From positions 353,764-417,763 of the forward strand of contig NC_092583.1 in the NCBI RefSeq assembly GCF_037975245.1: 64,000 nucleotides of DNA, read 5' to 3'. Within the stretch, counting starts at the first letter, position 1; each line of letters starts with the position of its first letter. The position numbers were made by a program, and so were the translations under genes. This stretch comes from Apostichopus japonicus. Taxonomy: Eukaryota; Echinodermata; Holothuroidea; Aspidochirotida; Stichopodidae. This document shows, in pieces, positions 11,414 through 27,100 of the stretch. Below the pieces are notes generated by a model that saw nothing but the letters and a program-made list of their open reading frames with translations, did not search any database and had not been told where the DNA came from.

Positions 11414-11910
11414 CTGAGATGAGAGAATAGGGAGTCCCACTATACTAATATGCAGGGCAAATGGAATTAATCCAACTCTGAGATGAGAGAATAGGGAGTC
11501 TCACTATACTAATATGCAGGGCAAATGGAATTAGTCCAACTCTGAGATGAGAGAACCATGAGTAACACTACACTAATATGCAGGGCAAATGGAATTAGTC
11601 CAACTCTGAAATGAGAGAATTGGGAGTCCCACTATACTAATATGCAGGGCAAATGGAATTAGTCCAACTCTGAGATGAGAGAATAGGGAGTCCCACTACA
11701 CTAATATGCAGGGCAAATGGAATTAGTCCAATTCTGAGATGAGAGAATTGGGAGTCCCACTATACTAATATGCAGGGCAAATGGAATTAGTCCAATTCTG
11801 AGATGAGAGAATCGGGAGTCCCACTATACTAATATGCAGGGAAAATGGAATTAGTCCAACTCTGAGATGAGAGAATAGGGAGTCCCACTACACTAATAAG
11901 CAGGGCGAAA
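11414..11910. repeat. 64-bp tandem repeat (about 8 copies)
   Basis: Unit begins CTGAGATGAGAGAATAGGGA, then GTCCCACTATACTAATATGC and AGGGCAAATGGAATTAGTCC plus AACT. It begins about 150 bp downstream (gene sense) of the donor of the exon at 12063-12109. Confidence 0.96.
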
Positions 11911-12062
11911 AGAGGGCTGTTTCATTACTTGCCTTAGGTTATCACTGATTACGTCTGTTTCTTGTTCAGGAATAATTAATGAACTGTTTTCTTAGCCTGC
12001 CTAACACAATGACTGCTAAGATATGTAGCAGGATATTTAAGAGGTCAGTTCAATTAACTTAC

Positions 12063-12109
12063 CTTTGGCTTGGGTTGGTTCGGATAAACGCCTGCTGTCC
12101 CTTGGATTG
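12063..12109 (-). CDS. Sarcoglycan coding exon 10 (cytoplasmic tail)
   Basis: The 47-nt exon has acceptor TTTCCACAG and donor AAAG then GTAAGT. After completing a Ser codon it encodes NPRDSRRLSEPTQAK and leaves one base (G). This is the only tail exon whose length is not a multiple of 3. No vertebrate counterpart was recognised for these residues. RRLSEP looks like a basophilic kinase site (R-R-x-S). Coding support is from phase continuity and splice signals rather than similarity. Confidence 0.75.
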
Positions 12110-15100
12110 CTGTGGAAAGATCGCAGAAATATATAATCATATTACTCTGTACTCATAAAAATAATTTTTATGTCATTTTTCTTTCCTATTTCTTTATTCC
12201 ATCCAGCTGTTCTGAGATCTATAAATTACAATCTGACATTTCCATAACTACTGACCACTGATGACTGCCTGTTTAGACTGAGATGACAGTACCTATGGAA
12301 CTATGTGTTGGATTAACAAGGGCAATATCAGGGTTATCAAACTGCTCCTAGCAGGAGGTGTAGCATGGGTGTGATTATTCTGTAGTGACAGGGAAGTGAT
12401 AATTACATACTTTCCTTCATTAAACGAAAGCTAAACTTTCTGGCAAAGTGCAAAGAACTACTTATGACTGACCTGAAACTTGTTTCCTGTTTTTTCTTCC
12501 GGGCCTCTGGGGGTAGTCTGTAGGGTGGGGGTGGGGTCTGATGGGGCAGTACTGCTCTGGATGTTGTCCTCTTTCCTCTCATATTACTGCATAGAAGAAA
12601 AGTTACAGTTGAACATATAACAAAAGGATAGAAGGAATCAGCACTTCATCCAGGATAAAAATAGTTTTACAATATGTTATTACCTGCACTTCATGCAGGT
12701 ATAGATGGTATTGCCATATATGTTATTATAAGTATTTCATGTAGGAACACATAGTTTTACCATATGTTATTACATATAGGATATGCATTGTATTACCATG
12801 TAATTATTTATGTAGGATACACATATTATTACCATATATATATAGCAATAACCAAACCACTTGATGTAGTCCTGATGAACATGAGATACACATTGTATTA
12901 CCATATGTTATTATATATAGGATACACATAGTAACATGTTATTATAAGCACTTCATGTAGGATACACATTGTATTACCATATACATGTAATTATAAGCAC
13001 TCATGTAGGATACACATAGTTTTACCATATATATATATATGTTATATAGCATACACATAGTATAACCATATATATGTTATTATAATCACTTGATGTAGGA
13101 TGAACATGTGATTACATATACACGGTATCACCATATGTTATTTTATATAGGATACACATAGTAACATGTTATTATAAGCACTTCATGTAGGATACACATT
13201 GTATTACAAGCACTCATGTAGGATACACATAGTATTACCATATATATGTTTTAAAGCATACACATAGTATAACCATAAATATGTTATTATAATCACTTGA
13301 TGTAGGATGAACATGTGATTACATATTGTTTTACCATATATTATTGTATATATGATACACATAGTAAAATGTTATTAAGAACTTCATGTAGGATACACAT
13401 AGTTTTACCATATAATGTTATTACATATAGAATACACATTGTATTACCATATACAGGTAATTATAAGCACTCATGTAGGATACACATAGTATTACCATAT
13501 ATGTTATATATGTAGCATACACATAGTATAACCATATATGTTATTATAATCACTTGATGTAAGATGAACATGTGATTATATATACATTGTATTACCATAT
13601 ATTATTGTATATGATACACATAGTAAAATGTTATTAAGCACTTCATGTAGGATACACATTGTATTACCATATACAGGTAATTATAAGCACTCATGTAGGA
13701 TACACATAGTTTTACCATATATATATATATGTTATATAGCATACACATAGTATAACCATATATATGTTATTATAATCACTTGATGTAGGATGAACATGTG
13801 ATTATATATACATTGTATTACCATATGTTATTTTATATAGGATACACATAGTGAAATGTATTATAAGCACTTCATGTAGGATACACATAGTTTTACCATA
13901 TAATGTTATTACATATAGGATACACATTGTAATACCATGTAATTATAAGCACTCATGTAGGATACACATAGTATTACCATATATGTTACATATAGCATAC
14001 ACATAACCATATATATGTTATTATATTCACTTGATGTAGGATGAACGTGTGATTACATATACATTGTATTACCATGGATACACATTGTAAAACGTTATTA
14101 TAAGCACTTCATGTAGGATACTGTACACATATTTTACCATACATAATGTATGTATGTTATTAGAACCATTACAGTATACTTTTATACATATATGGTACAG
14201 TATTACTAACTCAACACCATGTAATGTAATCATACAGACACATCATCACTTTGCAATATTAAAACCTTTAAATATGGCATACATTGTAATATATCCAAGC
14301 TGAAGCACAGTATAACTACAATCATAGATTAAGTAAAATTCAAGTTTGTGGAATGAATTTGAAAAGTTGATTTCAATGTTGCAATGCATTGACCATTTAC
14401 TCAATATCCTGTTCTTTGGTTAATTAGTCTTGTCTCTTCTGCAGTGAAACTAAATATTACAGTTATCTTTCCATGATTGTACATGATGCCATTCATAGTA
14501 GCACTGATGTCATTACACCACAGCAGTCTACAGCCAATGTACAACTACATGCATCCTAAATGGGTCACCTCTCTGGGAGGCTAAAGGAGAAGGTAATTAA
14601 CGATCTTTCATACGGGGGTGATGATAAATACTTCCCGGACAATTGATTTACGGTAGTTTGGAGGAAGGATAAGAGTGAATGCCAGTGGTGAGAGAGCAGA
14701 GAGATGATTAACTACCTGGAAGGATAAGCCGACAGCTTAGCGCTCTATGACATTACAACCATCTTATATTGGTTTGTCACACTAACAATGAACTACTACT
14801 ACTCTGGGACAACACTCCACATGGCTGCTGGAGATACTCTGATTGTAATTCGCTGGATATCAAATCAAATTAAAAACAGCAGTCTTCTCTGTGGATACAG
14901 ACATTGGTAGCCATGTTTGGAAATCTTTTATATTGCTGGTAACTAGTTGCAACAATTGTGAAAATTAACTGTGACTTCTTTGTAACAAAATTTGTAAATA
15001 TCAAATGCCTAGCTGTGCATCCTTAAGAATTATAGTTAACGGAATAGTTCCTCACAGTTGATGCTAGAAGTCCATATTAAAGTTGTTTTGGAAGAACAGC

Positions 15101-18100
15101 AAAGTTATGCAGCATATTACTTATGAGCAACCCTCAGCTGCCAGTATGTTCACTGAATATAGGGTTTTATCTAATCCATCACCCAATCCCATCCATAAAA
15201 CCAGAAAGCTATTTGTTGTAATCTCCAATAAAAGCTGCCCAAATCATTGCTGTTTGCAGTAGACTGACAATTCATACATGATAATATTATAATCTGCCAT
15301 GTGTAGCAACAGTCTTTAGAGTTTATTAACAGGAAGGCATAACCTACAATGGTAATCACACACTGACATCTCAATCAGTACTGTGTAAGTATAAATACTC
15401 ACTTTCTGCTCCCTAAGGTAATAACTTCATATTGGTATAAATTAAGTGCATGGCTAATAAAATCTTTCATTCAGTTCCTGTAACTGAATTAACCATTCAG
15501 TAGGACGATACAATGCTACTAATGAGTGCCAACAGATGGTGAACCGTTTTCATATTGATCCAATACTGTCCAAGGAGCAATCGCTGTTCAGAACCAGAAT
15601 GGTTCGTGTGGACAGCATTCTAGCCAGACAGTCACGGATTATTTATGAGCAAGGAAAGAAAAGCTTGACAAAGTTGACCACAAGGTATGTTGTTTCTTAG
15701 CTACTGTTGGTAATATTACTAACTATATTCAACATACCACCGGGGAAAGGCAATTTTGTACACTGAGTGAGTAAGCATACTTAAGCGAAGGCAAACTATT
15801 TCGTTTCAGCTATTTGTTTCATCGCAAACTTTCAGTGGATGGATTTTACTAAATAATAATAATAATATCTTTTCCAGTGTACCTGAATGCAAGAAGAAAT
15901 TTACTTGAGGAAGCCGACAGATGCACTTGTAATGCCTCATCACTAACATTACAATGCTTAACTCAGCAACACACTGCAACTCACTGTACGAAGTAGTCAT
16001 GCCACGTTCAAATCGCAACATAAGGAAAGGAACTTTCTCCAGTATAATGTCATTGTGCAACATACATTAAGTGTTGCATTTATTGCCTTGCAAGTTGATA
16101 TTTCATTTTCCATCTTTGATGTAACTTAAACGTTTTGTGAATATATTCAAATATGTAGTGACATTGAAAGGTTCAGAGTCCTGCAAACATAGAACTAATT
16201 AAATGCATCGTTATGATTGAAATACTGATGATGTAATAATAAGGCAAACATAAAAAAGCTGAAAACAAATTCAACTATCAAAGATTCATCAGGTAACTTT
16301 CAGTTTCAGATTGAGGAAAGAAATGCAAAAGAAAAGAAAATAATAAAGTCAGAGAATAGACATGAATGCAGTGTTACTTACTGCTAGGAAGATGTGTAGC
16401 AGTAACTGTAGCCATTCATTGCTGACTGATTGTAAAACCAACAAGATCTGCTTTGAGTGTCATAGATCATATTTATTTCATTTGAATATTTCTAAACTGA
16501 TTTTACAAGCTGAGATATACAGAGCTGGTAGCAGTTAATAATTTCATGTATAACTTGGTGAATGGAACAAATGTTGACTTACGGAGTACCAGCCATCTGA
16601 GGGGTGTTGCTACCGACAGGAGTCGGACCACCATCTCGTCTGTTTGATAAACTTCGGAGTTCTTGGCTGGCCTGCCGGATCATACTGTGATGGGCCAGCT
16701 GAATTCTAAAGATGATGGCAAGAAAGGAAATAGGTAAACAACATTTTACTTCTTCAGTTTTGCTTTCCACTGCTAGTTATATTGTATGTCTTGAGACTAT
16801 AGGCAGGATTATGTGGGTGGGGGGAGGGAGGGCAAGGTGGGGCATTTCCCCCACTTTTCCCAGACCTTGAGCTTGGCTTTTTATCCAGTTCGGTCGGTAA
16901 TTTGGTTGGTAATGCTACAGGAATACTATCAGCTCTGCCATACTTTATACTTATTCATTATGCCATTACAACGGCTATTGTGACAATTCTCATTTAAATC
17001 CATGTTACTTTTTATGTTGCATTCAAAATCTGGCAACACTTTTATGCAGATAGCATAATTACATTTTCAAATACACAACTAGTACTTGGAAATAACCTAT
17101 AAATATTGTACCATATTACATCTAAGGACTTTAGAAAATAAATAAATTCTCAAGGAGAGGGGGACACCCCCTCATCTTAAACCCCTTCCCCGGGTTCCCC
17201 CCAACTTTTAGACGTCAAATACGGCCCCAGCTTGAGACCAATATGTCTATTGAATAGAACTGAAGCATTGTGGGTAACAGGCCTGTTGCTATACCTGCAT
17301 CATACTATGCTGTTTTGTTAAGTAACTGGATCTGTATATGGAACACATTATCGATACATTTGACTGTAAGTTTCCATAAAGAGTACATAATTAATACAAA
17401 TCCATACCCTTGAATGTGACAACTAAATAGAGTACTATGCATGTAACACATATCCATAAATGTTAATGTAACAGCTTCTTAATAGAGTATGCATGTAACC
17501 AGTGGCAGACTGCAAATGACATTTGACCTACAACAGTTTCAAAGGGTTCTTATACTTAACAAAATGAATGCACAAACCATGTACGAAGCTCAACAAAGAT
17601 GTACCTTTGAGTTATCATGTTCACAGAGTTTTTAAACCTTGACCTCTATTGACCCAAAATGATCATTGAACTTCACAGAAAACAATAGGCTTCTTTTACC
17701 CAATAAGACAGATCCACACACCAAGTACAAAGTTCATCCACCATTAACCTATTAAGTTGCCATGTTTACAAGCAAGGGTCACATACATACATTCACACAG
17801 GCATAGCATAGCATATATGCCTTTTACATCCAGTAGAAATGAAAATGGTCAAGCTCAATTCCTGCCTGACATTTTGGAGAGATGGTCATATCTAGCTGTT
17901 GTATCACAGGTGAACGAATGCTATGTCATAGATGTACAACCAGAAAGTATGTTTGACTTCTTTCAAAATCTTGATTAAGTTGCGACTTCAAAACTGGATG
18001 GATGCATTACAATATGAATGCACACATGTGCAGTGGTAACATATAGTCCACAATACCTGAACTGAAAGTTAGGGTATTGCAGGTACAATCAGTGGCGGAG

Positions 18101-21100
18101 CGTCCATACAGTCAGGGGGGGCGGATGCCCCCCCCCCCCGACGGACTCAAATGGACTGCAGGTGCCCTTTTCAGCTTTTAACCACTTTTTACTTATTTGC
18201 GATTGTTGACTTTTTTATTGTGCTCTCATCTACCTATTGACATTTGTCACATTTTGTTGGTGTCATTTTCTGACAAAATGCTCTAACAGCTATTTATTCT
18301 TCGTTTATCTGCAAATAATAGCAAGGCCCGGAAAGGGTCATTTTTGGCGATCTAGGGAGTATCTTTACTCAAAAAATTTCTGTACGCTCCGCGCCAACCT
18401 GTGGTGGCGCTCCACTTAGATAGTGTCGAAAGCGCCCCTACAGACCATTCTCGCCCCCCCGACCAATACCCCTAGCTCCACCACTAGGTACAATGCAGTG
18501 TGACAATGAAGAAAAGTAAAAGTAAACTTTTACAACACTCTTACCTACCTACTGTACGTATGTTAGTACAAGTTTAACCAACAAATGCAATCATCCTGTC
18601 CTGTTTTAGAGGCAAATATAAATTTTCCTTTACCTAACCCTCCAGATCTCTCTTAAGGATTACATCACTCATCTATACCCACATCTGATGCCTGTAATAT
18701 TAATTGTACATACAGTACTACTTTTGTTCCACTGAATAGTTGGCTTATTTGAATTTCATTGATTTGGAAACACATGAACTGGAGTAGCTGTTGTAACACT
18801 GTGTAATAAGTGCATGAGGGTACTGTAGTACATACCTACTGTGCAGGGAGTAACATTATAATAAATGTGTAATGATTTATACAAGACACTTACAAGACAT
18901 ATCATATCCTATCGTATCGTAGTGATTTATACCTATTAGAGGTGCACTGTAAGAAATTTCCATACATTTGCCAATTTTGCTAAAAGCCATTGAAGACTCG
19001 CCCCAAACCGCGTGCGGCCATCTGAAAAAGTTAACTTTCTGTTGCTTGCAAGTGACGTTTTGTTCGTGTCGCTACAAAATGCAGACAGTACAACGTGATA
19101 CCTTAATTGTTATCTTTAGCTGGACCTGAGATGTCCATCGCTGTATCGTTTGTATACTGTGCTGTGGGTATTGACCACAGCTGTATGTACTGACTGTACA
19201 CTAGTGTCTAATTACGGACGGTAGCAAGCTGTGTGTGTATTTTCTGGGATCGACGGTGGTGTTTAACACTTCTGTTACACCTCATTCGAAACTAGGTCAA
19301 ATTACCGTTATTAGACATTTCCTTTTGTGCGAGTCTTGTTTACTGTCCTACTGTTAAACAGCATTTAGGTCTTAGTATATCCCAGTAACTGCATAACAAA
19401 GTATTATTAAACAGGTCAAATCTCCAGGATTAATAAAGAAATTTGAAAGATTCTTTGTCTTTTGCAGATACAGTTTGCACCAATAGTGTTTGAGAATACT
19501 TCATCACTTTGAAACAGTTGGGAACAGTAACTGCTAAGCATATGTGATATTTAAGGGTAATCGCTAAGCATACGGATATTTAAGGGTAACTGCAAAGCAT
19601 ATGTGATATTTAAGGGTAATTGCTAACTAAGCATATATGTGATATTTAAGGACACAAATGTACCTCACTTGATCTGGTATAGACCTAATCAAATTAACCC
19701 AATTCATGCTATATCTTCATCAACTCTTCAAAACATGCCTGATAAATTCTGAAACTGAAAGGATCACAAGGCCATAAATATTTCTCTTCACATAACTTGT
19801 GACAAGAGGCAGGGTCTAGTTATGATATGCAATAAAAACCAATTAGAGAGAAATGTGTTATATTGACTAGCAGTTATATTGTGAGATAAACCACATTGCT
19901 CATCATATCCAAGACATGTAAACAAGCACTGAAGCTAACACCAACACAGAAGCATACAGGAATGTATTTGCATAAACCCTACTTAAATAAAGGGTAAATT
20001 CGGGCCAAACAGTAATCAATTTACTAATGGTTCATAACCTGGTTATTGATCAAAGAGTGAAGTAGAATATTAGTTGGCTTGCATGGTTGTTCCAATTCCA
20101 TTGACTAATACAGAAGTATTTTCCCCAGACACTTCCTTCAGTGTATAGTATAGTAATGTGAGGACAAACTAGCACTTCCTTGCTACTGCCATTATTTATT
20201 TTCAATTTCCTTATTCATAAAGTTTGTTGTTTATTGTACCAATATCCCAATAATACAAAGATCAACACTTTCTGAGCTCAGCATTTCAACTGTTTAGTAC
20301 ACAACAGAGTACACATATAGAGTTTGGAATCTGGTGGGTCATACTTATAATGGAATACATAATGAGACTTTAATTTCATCCCTGATCTCACTGACACCCT
20401 CCAAATAGTTACTTCTTTGTCAAATGAAAGTAATTATTGAGAAGATTAAATAAATCTGCAGGCATTCACAGGCATTCATTCTGTGAGATTCTTAAATGGT
20501 TCAACTTAGTTTCTGAATTTAATGTATTGGATAAACAAGAAATGTTTTGAGAACCACTGTTAAATCTGACAAGCTCCACCTATTGTCTGTCATGATTAAA
20601 AATATAATTAAGGTGACAAATATGCCATTCCTGCTTTCTGTCATAACTCATTTCAAATTTCCTGTGCAAATTTTTATAGTTTGATTTATTATATTAAGTA
20701 CTGGCAGGTTTGAAAATGTGTCGACTTCCTAGGAAGTCAGCCCTTTTTAAACAACTCTCTACATGAAGGCTGTCAATCTTACCAAACTTATCTAGTATTA
20801 ACCAAAATTACAGTTCATCTAACTTAATAGTGCTTGATGAGTTTTTCACAAAGTGATAGTTACTAAACAAGCTATGTATAAATAAGAATTGATAAACAAG
20901 ATAATTTTGCATATTATTAAATTTTCATCACCTGTGCAAAGTAACTTACAAACTTAAATAGAAAATCTCATTTAGTTGACGTACATGACATGAAACTTAA
21001 ACCAGTCAGGATATTAATCCACATTTGTAATCCTTGCAATATTTGTAGCAAATATTGTTCAAACTGTTATCAAAATTAATTGGTAAAAGTTGTTTTAATA

Positions 21101-24100
21101 AAGTGGTCAACATTTACATACTCCACAAAATCATGATTGACTGGTAAACCTAATGTTTATATTTTATTACAACATGTAAAAATGTTATGTGATGGACGTA
21201 ATTTCACACCATTACTGTATCTCTGTAGGTACAACAGGGGATTTCCACATGTCAATAATAAGGTGGCTTTCTCTTAGTAAAAACACATGGATATTCATCC
21301 TATGAAAAAACAGTTAGTAATATTCTTCGACTACAGTCTGTAGGTGCCTGTGTATGCTGTTTTATTTGTCCCTACAAATAACTGATGTCATTTTTTCTTC
21401 AGAAATGAACTAGAACAATTTGGGATGTGTAGGCTTTGAACTGAGTGTCATATAGAATGCCATGGTTCCTGTGCACAACTGGTATATATCTTTGCATTCG
21501 TAGAAAAATTCATCCATATTGCAAAGCATACTGGGTACATTATTCCTACAGTGTACTGTATTATACTGGATACATTATTCCCTACTGTGTACTGTATTAT
21601 ACTGATACATTATTCCCTACAGTGTACTGTATTATACTGATACATTATTCCTACTGTGTACTGTATTATACTGATACATTATTCCTACTGTGTACTGCAT
21701 GATACTGGATACATTATTCCTTACTGTGTATGATACTGGATACATTATTCCCTACTGTATACTGCATGATACTGAATACATGATTCCCTACTGTGTACTG
21801 TATTATACTGATACATTATTCCCTACTGTGTACTGTATTATACTGATACATTATTCCTACTGTGTACTGTATTATACTGATACATTATTCCTACTGTGTA
21901 CTGCATGATACTGGATACATTATTCCTTACTGTGTATGATACTGGATACATTATTCCCTACTGTGTACTGTATTATACTGATACATTATTCCCTACAGTG
22001 TACTGTATTATACTGATACATTATTCCTACTGTGTACTGTATTATACTGATACATTATTCCTACTGTGTACTGCATGATACTGGATACATTATTCCTTAC
22101 TGTGTATGATACTGGATACATTATTCCCTACTGTATACTGCATGATACTGGATACATGATTCCCTACTGTGTACTGTATTATACTGATACATTATTCCCT
22201 ACTGTGTACTGTATTATACTGATACATTATTCCCTACTGTGTACTGTATTATACTGATACATTATTCCTACTGTGTACTGCATGATACTGGATACATTAT
22301 TCCTTACTGTGTATGATACTGGATACATTATTCCCTACTGTATACTGCATGATACTGAATACATTATTCCCTAATGTGTACTGTATTATACTGATACATT
22401 ATTCCTTACTGTATACTGCATTATACTGGATACATTATTCCTACTGTGTACTGCATGATACTGGATACATTATTCCCTACTGTGTACTGTATTATACTGA
22501 TACATTATTCCTACTGTGTACTGTATTATACTGATACATTATTCCCTACTGTGTACTGTATTATACTGATACATTATTCCTACTGTGTACTGCATGATAC
22601 TGGATACATTATTCCCTACTGTATACTGCATGATACTGGATACATTATTCCCTACTGTGTACTGTATTATACTGATACATTATTCCCTACTGTGTACTGC
22701 ATGATACTGGATACATTATTCCCTACTGTATACTGCATGATACTGGATACATTATTCCCTACTGTGTACTGTATTATACTGATACATTATTCCCTACTGT
22801 GTACTGCATGATACTGGATACATTATTCCCTACTGTATACTGCATGATACTGGATACATTATTCCTACTGTGTACTGTATTATACTGGATACATTATTCC
22901 CTACTGTGTACTGTATTATACTGATACATTATTCCCTACTGTGTACTGTATTATACTGATACATTATTCCCTACTGTGTACTGCATGATACTGGATACAT
23001 TATTCCCTACTGTGTACTGCATGATACTGGATACATTATTCCTTACTGTGTATGATACTGGATACATTATTCCCTACTGTATACTGCATGATACTGGATA
23101 CATTATTCCCTACTGTGTACTGTATTATACTGATACATTATTCCCTACAGTGTACTGTATTATACTGATACATTATTCCTACTGTGTACTGCATGATACT
23201 GGATACATTATTCCTTACTGTGTATGATACTGGATACATTATTCCCTACTGTATACTGCATGATACTGAATACATTATTCCCTAATGTGTACTGTATTAT
23301 ACTGATACATTATTCCTTACTGTATACTGCATTATACTGGATACATTATTCCTACTGTGTACTGCATGATACTGGATACATTATTCCCTACTGTGTACTG
23401 TATTATACTGATACATTATTCCTACTGTGTACTGTATTATACTGGATACATTATTCCCTAATGTGTACTGCATTATACTGGATACATTATTCCCTACTGT
23501 GTACTGCATGATACTGGATACATTATTCCCTACTGTATACTGCATGATACTGGATACATTATTCCCTACAGTGTACTGCATTATACTGATACATTATTCC
23601 CTACTGTGTACTGCATGACACTGGATACATTATTCCCTACTGTATACTACATGATACTGGATACATTATTCCCTACTGTATACTGCATGATACTGGATAC
23701 ATTATTCCTACTGTGTACTGCATGATACTGGATACATTATTCCCTACTGTGTACTGTATTATACTGATACATTATTCCTTACTGTGTACTGCATGATACT
23801 GGATACATTATTCCCTACTGTGTACTGTATTATACTGATACATTATTCCCTACTGTGTACTGCATGATACTGGATACATTATTCCCTATTGTATACTACA
23901 TGATACTGGATACATTATTCCCTACTGTGTACTGCATTATACTGGATACATTATTCCTACTGTGTACTGCATGATACTGGATACATTATTCCCTACTGTG
24001 TACTGTATTATACTGATACATTATTCCCTACTGTATACTGCATGATACTGATACATTATTCCCTACTGTATACTGCATGATACTGGATACATTATTCCCT

Positions 24101-27100
24101 ACTGTGTACTGCATGATACTGGATACATTATTCCCTACTGTATACTGCATGATACTGGATACATTATTCCCTACTGTGTACTGTATTATACTGATACATT
24201 ATTCCCTACTGTGTACTGCATGATACTGGATACATTATTCCCTACTGTGTACTGCATGATACTGGATACATTATTCCCTACTGTATACTACATGATACTG
24301 GATACATTATTCCCTAATGTGTACTGTATTATACTGATACATTATTCCTACTGTGTACTGTATTATACTGATACATTATTCCCTACTGTGTACTGTATTA
24401 TACTGATACATTATTCCCTACTGTATACTGCATTATACTGGATACATTATTCCCTACTGTGTACTGTATTATACTGATACATTATTCCTACTGTGTACTG
24501 TGTTATACTGGATACATTATTCCCTACTGTGTACTGTATTATACTGATACATTATTCCCTACTGTATACTGCATTATACTGGATACATTATTCCCTAATG
24601 TGTACTGTATTATACTGATACATTATTCCTACTGTGTACTGTATTATACTGATACATTATTCCCTACTGTGTACTGTATTATACTGATACATTATTCCCT
24701 ACTGTATACTGCATTATACTGGATACATTATTCCCTACTGTGTACTGTATTATACTGATACATTATTCCTACTGTGTACTGTGTTATACTGGATACATTA
24801 TTCCCTACTGTGTACTGTATTATACTGATACATTATTCCCTACTGTATACTGCATTATACTGGATACATTATTCCCTACTGTGTACTGTATGACACTGGA
24901 TACATTATTCCCTACTGTATACTACATGATACTGGATACATTATTCCTTACTGTATACTGTATTATACTGGATACATTATTCCCTACTGTGTACTGTATG
25001 ATACTGATACATTATTCCCTAATGTGTACTGTATTATACTGATACATTATTCCTACTGTGTACTGTATTATACTGATACATTATTCCCTACTGTGTACTG
25101 TATTATACTGATACATTATTCCCTACTGTATACTGCATTATACTGGATACATTATTCCCTACTGTGTACTGTATTATACTGATACATTATTCCTACTGTG
25201 TACTGTGTTATACTGGATACATTATTCCCTACTGTGTACTGTATTATACTGATACATTATTCCCTACTGTATACTGCATTATACTGGATACATTATTCCC
25301 TACTGTGTACTGTATGACACTGGATACATTATTCCCTACTGTATACTACATGATACTGGATACATTATTCCTTACTGTATACTGTATTATACTGGATACA
25401 TTATTCCCTACTGTGTACTGTATGATACTGATACATTATTCCCTACTGTATACTGCATTATACTGGATACATTATTCCCTACTGTGTACTGTATTATACT
25501 GATACATTATTCCTACTGTGTACTGTGTTATACTGGATACATTATTCCCTACTGTGTACTGTATGACACTGGATACATTATTCCCTACTGTATACTGCAT
25601 GATACTGGATACATTATTCCCTACTGTGTACTGTATTATACTGATACATTACTCCCTACTGTGTACTGTATTATACTGATACATTACTCCCTACTGTGTA
25701 CTGTATTATACTGATACATTATTCCCTAATGTGTACTGCATTATCACTTTACACCTATGAAATGATTGTGTATGCTTATTTTAATGTCTTTGTGTGGGAT
25801 TCTATAGTATCTGGGTTACAAAATATTCATTCCAAAATTTCACGCCTTACCCAGACATTTAATTGTTACCATGTCTAAAGAAAATTTTACTTTCCCAACA
25901 CAGAGCAAGATTTAAGATTCCCCTGTTTTCCAAGAACCTTTTGATTCCATTGTAACAGGTAAAACAGTCAGCATCTTTTGAACAAACTCCACGGTTGGAA
26001 AACAGGAAAGAAAGGAACAAAGTAAACAAACAATACCATGACTTGGCATTACATGGCAACTTTACCTCCCACACAAATTACTACCATTTTCTTTGATTTA
26101 TTTGTGCATATACTGTACTACTATATTGAACAAGGGTTTGGCACTGGGATTTCAAACAAGGAAGAGACTGAATTCCTGGAAAACACTTTTGGGGTGAATT
26201 CTTAAATCTGGGGATGGGGAGGGGGGGGGGGGGTTAACATGGTAACATAAGAAGCATCCATTAGGTTTAACAATTTGGTCCTCTTCTTATACCCTATATT
26301 TTTATCCTTTTTGTATTTTAAAAACAGTAGTTTATGATAAATTGAATACTAATATAGAAATCCTTGTAACATCATTCATATCATATCATATCCTATCACT
26401 GTTTGCGTATTTCCCAAAAAAGCCTTACCACATCCGGATATGTGCCTTATCATATCAGCTATGAAAGTTTTCTTGTTACTAATTCATGAATTTTAAGTAC
26501 TTGAAACTTGGAATAGACATGTCCAACCTTGGTAAGAAGGTATATGATTCTAAATTTTTTGCACTAATATATGTCTGTAGGTACAGCAGAAGATTTTGTA
26601 AGTAAAGAAAAAGCCAAGTTGGGAAGCTTCTGCTTTAATCTCATGATTGAGGACTCGTCTTAAATTGTGGGGTCCTTACTTCTAGCTACCTGATTCATTT
26701 ACGTTGGTAAGTACAACATTTATGGGGTAACTAAAGCTTGGTGTAATGGAAAAGAAATTGAATGTGGGGTTGGGTGCCCAGTAGATGGAGTAAAGGAAGA
26801 ACTATATTCAAGACAAGCTTGCAGTCAGGCCGGGGCACAGGGGACCATCCCCTTCCCCCACCTCCTAGTCAGGCAGCAGCACAGGGGACTATTCCCCTTC
26901 CCCCACCTCCTAGCCAGGCAGCGGCACAGGGGACCATCCCCCTTCCCCCACCGCCTAGTCAGGCAGCAGCACGGGCTATTCCCATTCCCCCACCTCCTAG
27001 TCAGGCCGGGGCACAGGGGACCATCCCCCTTTCCCCACCGCCTAGTCAGGCAGCAGCACAGGGGCTATTCCCCTTCCCCCACCTCCTAGTCAGGCAGCAG

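Noticed and set aside
21445-25714. Many open frames with YCMILDTLFPTV or YTDTLFPTVYC
   Set aside because: Translations of the 34-36-bp satellite; each is repeated in several frames because the unit length varies.
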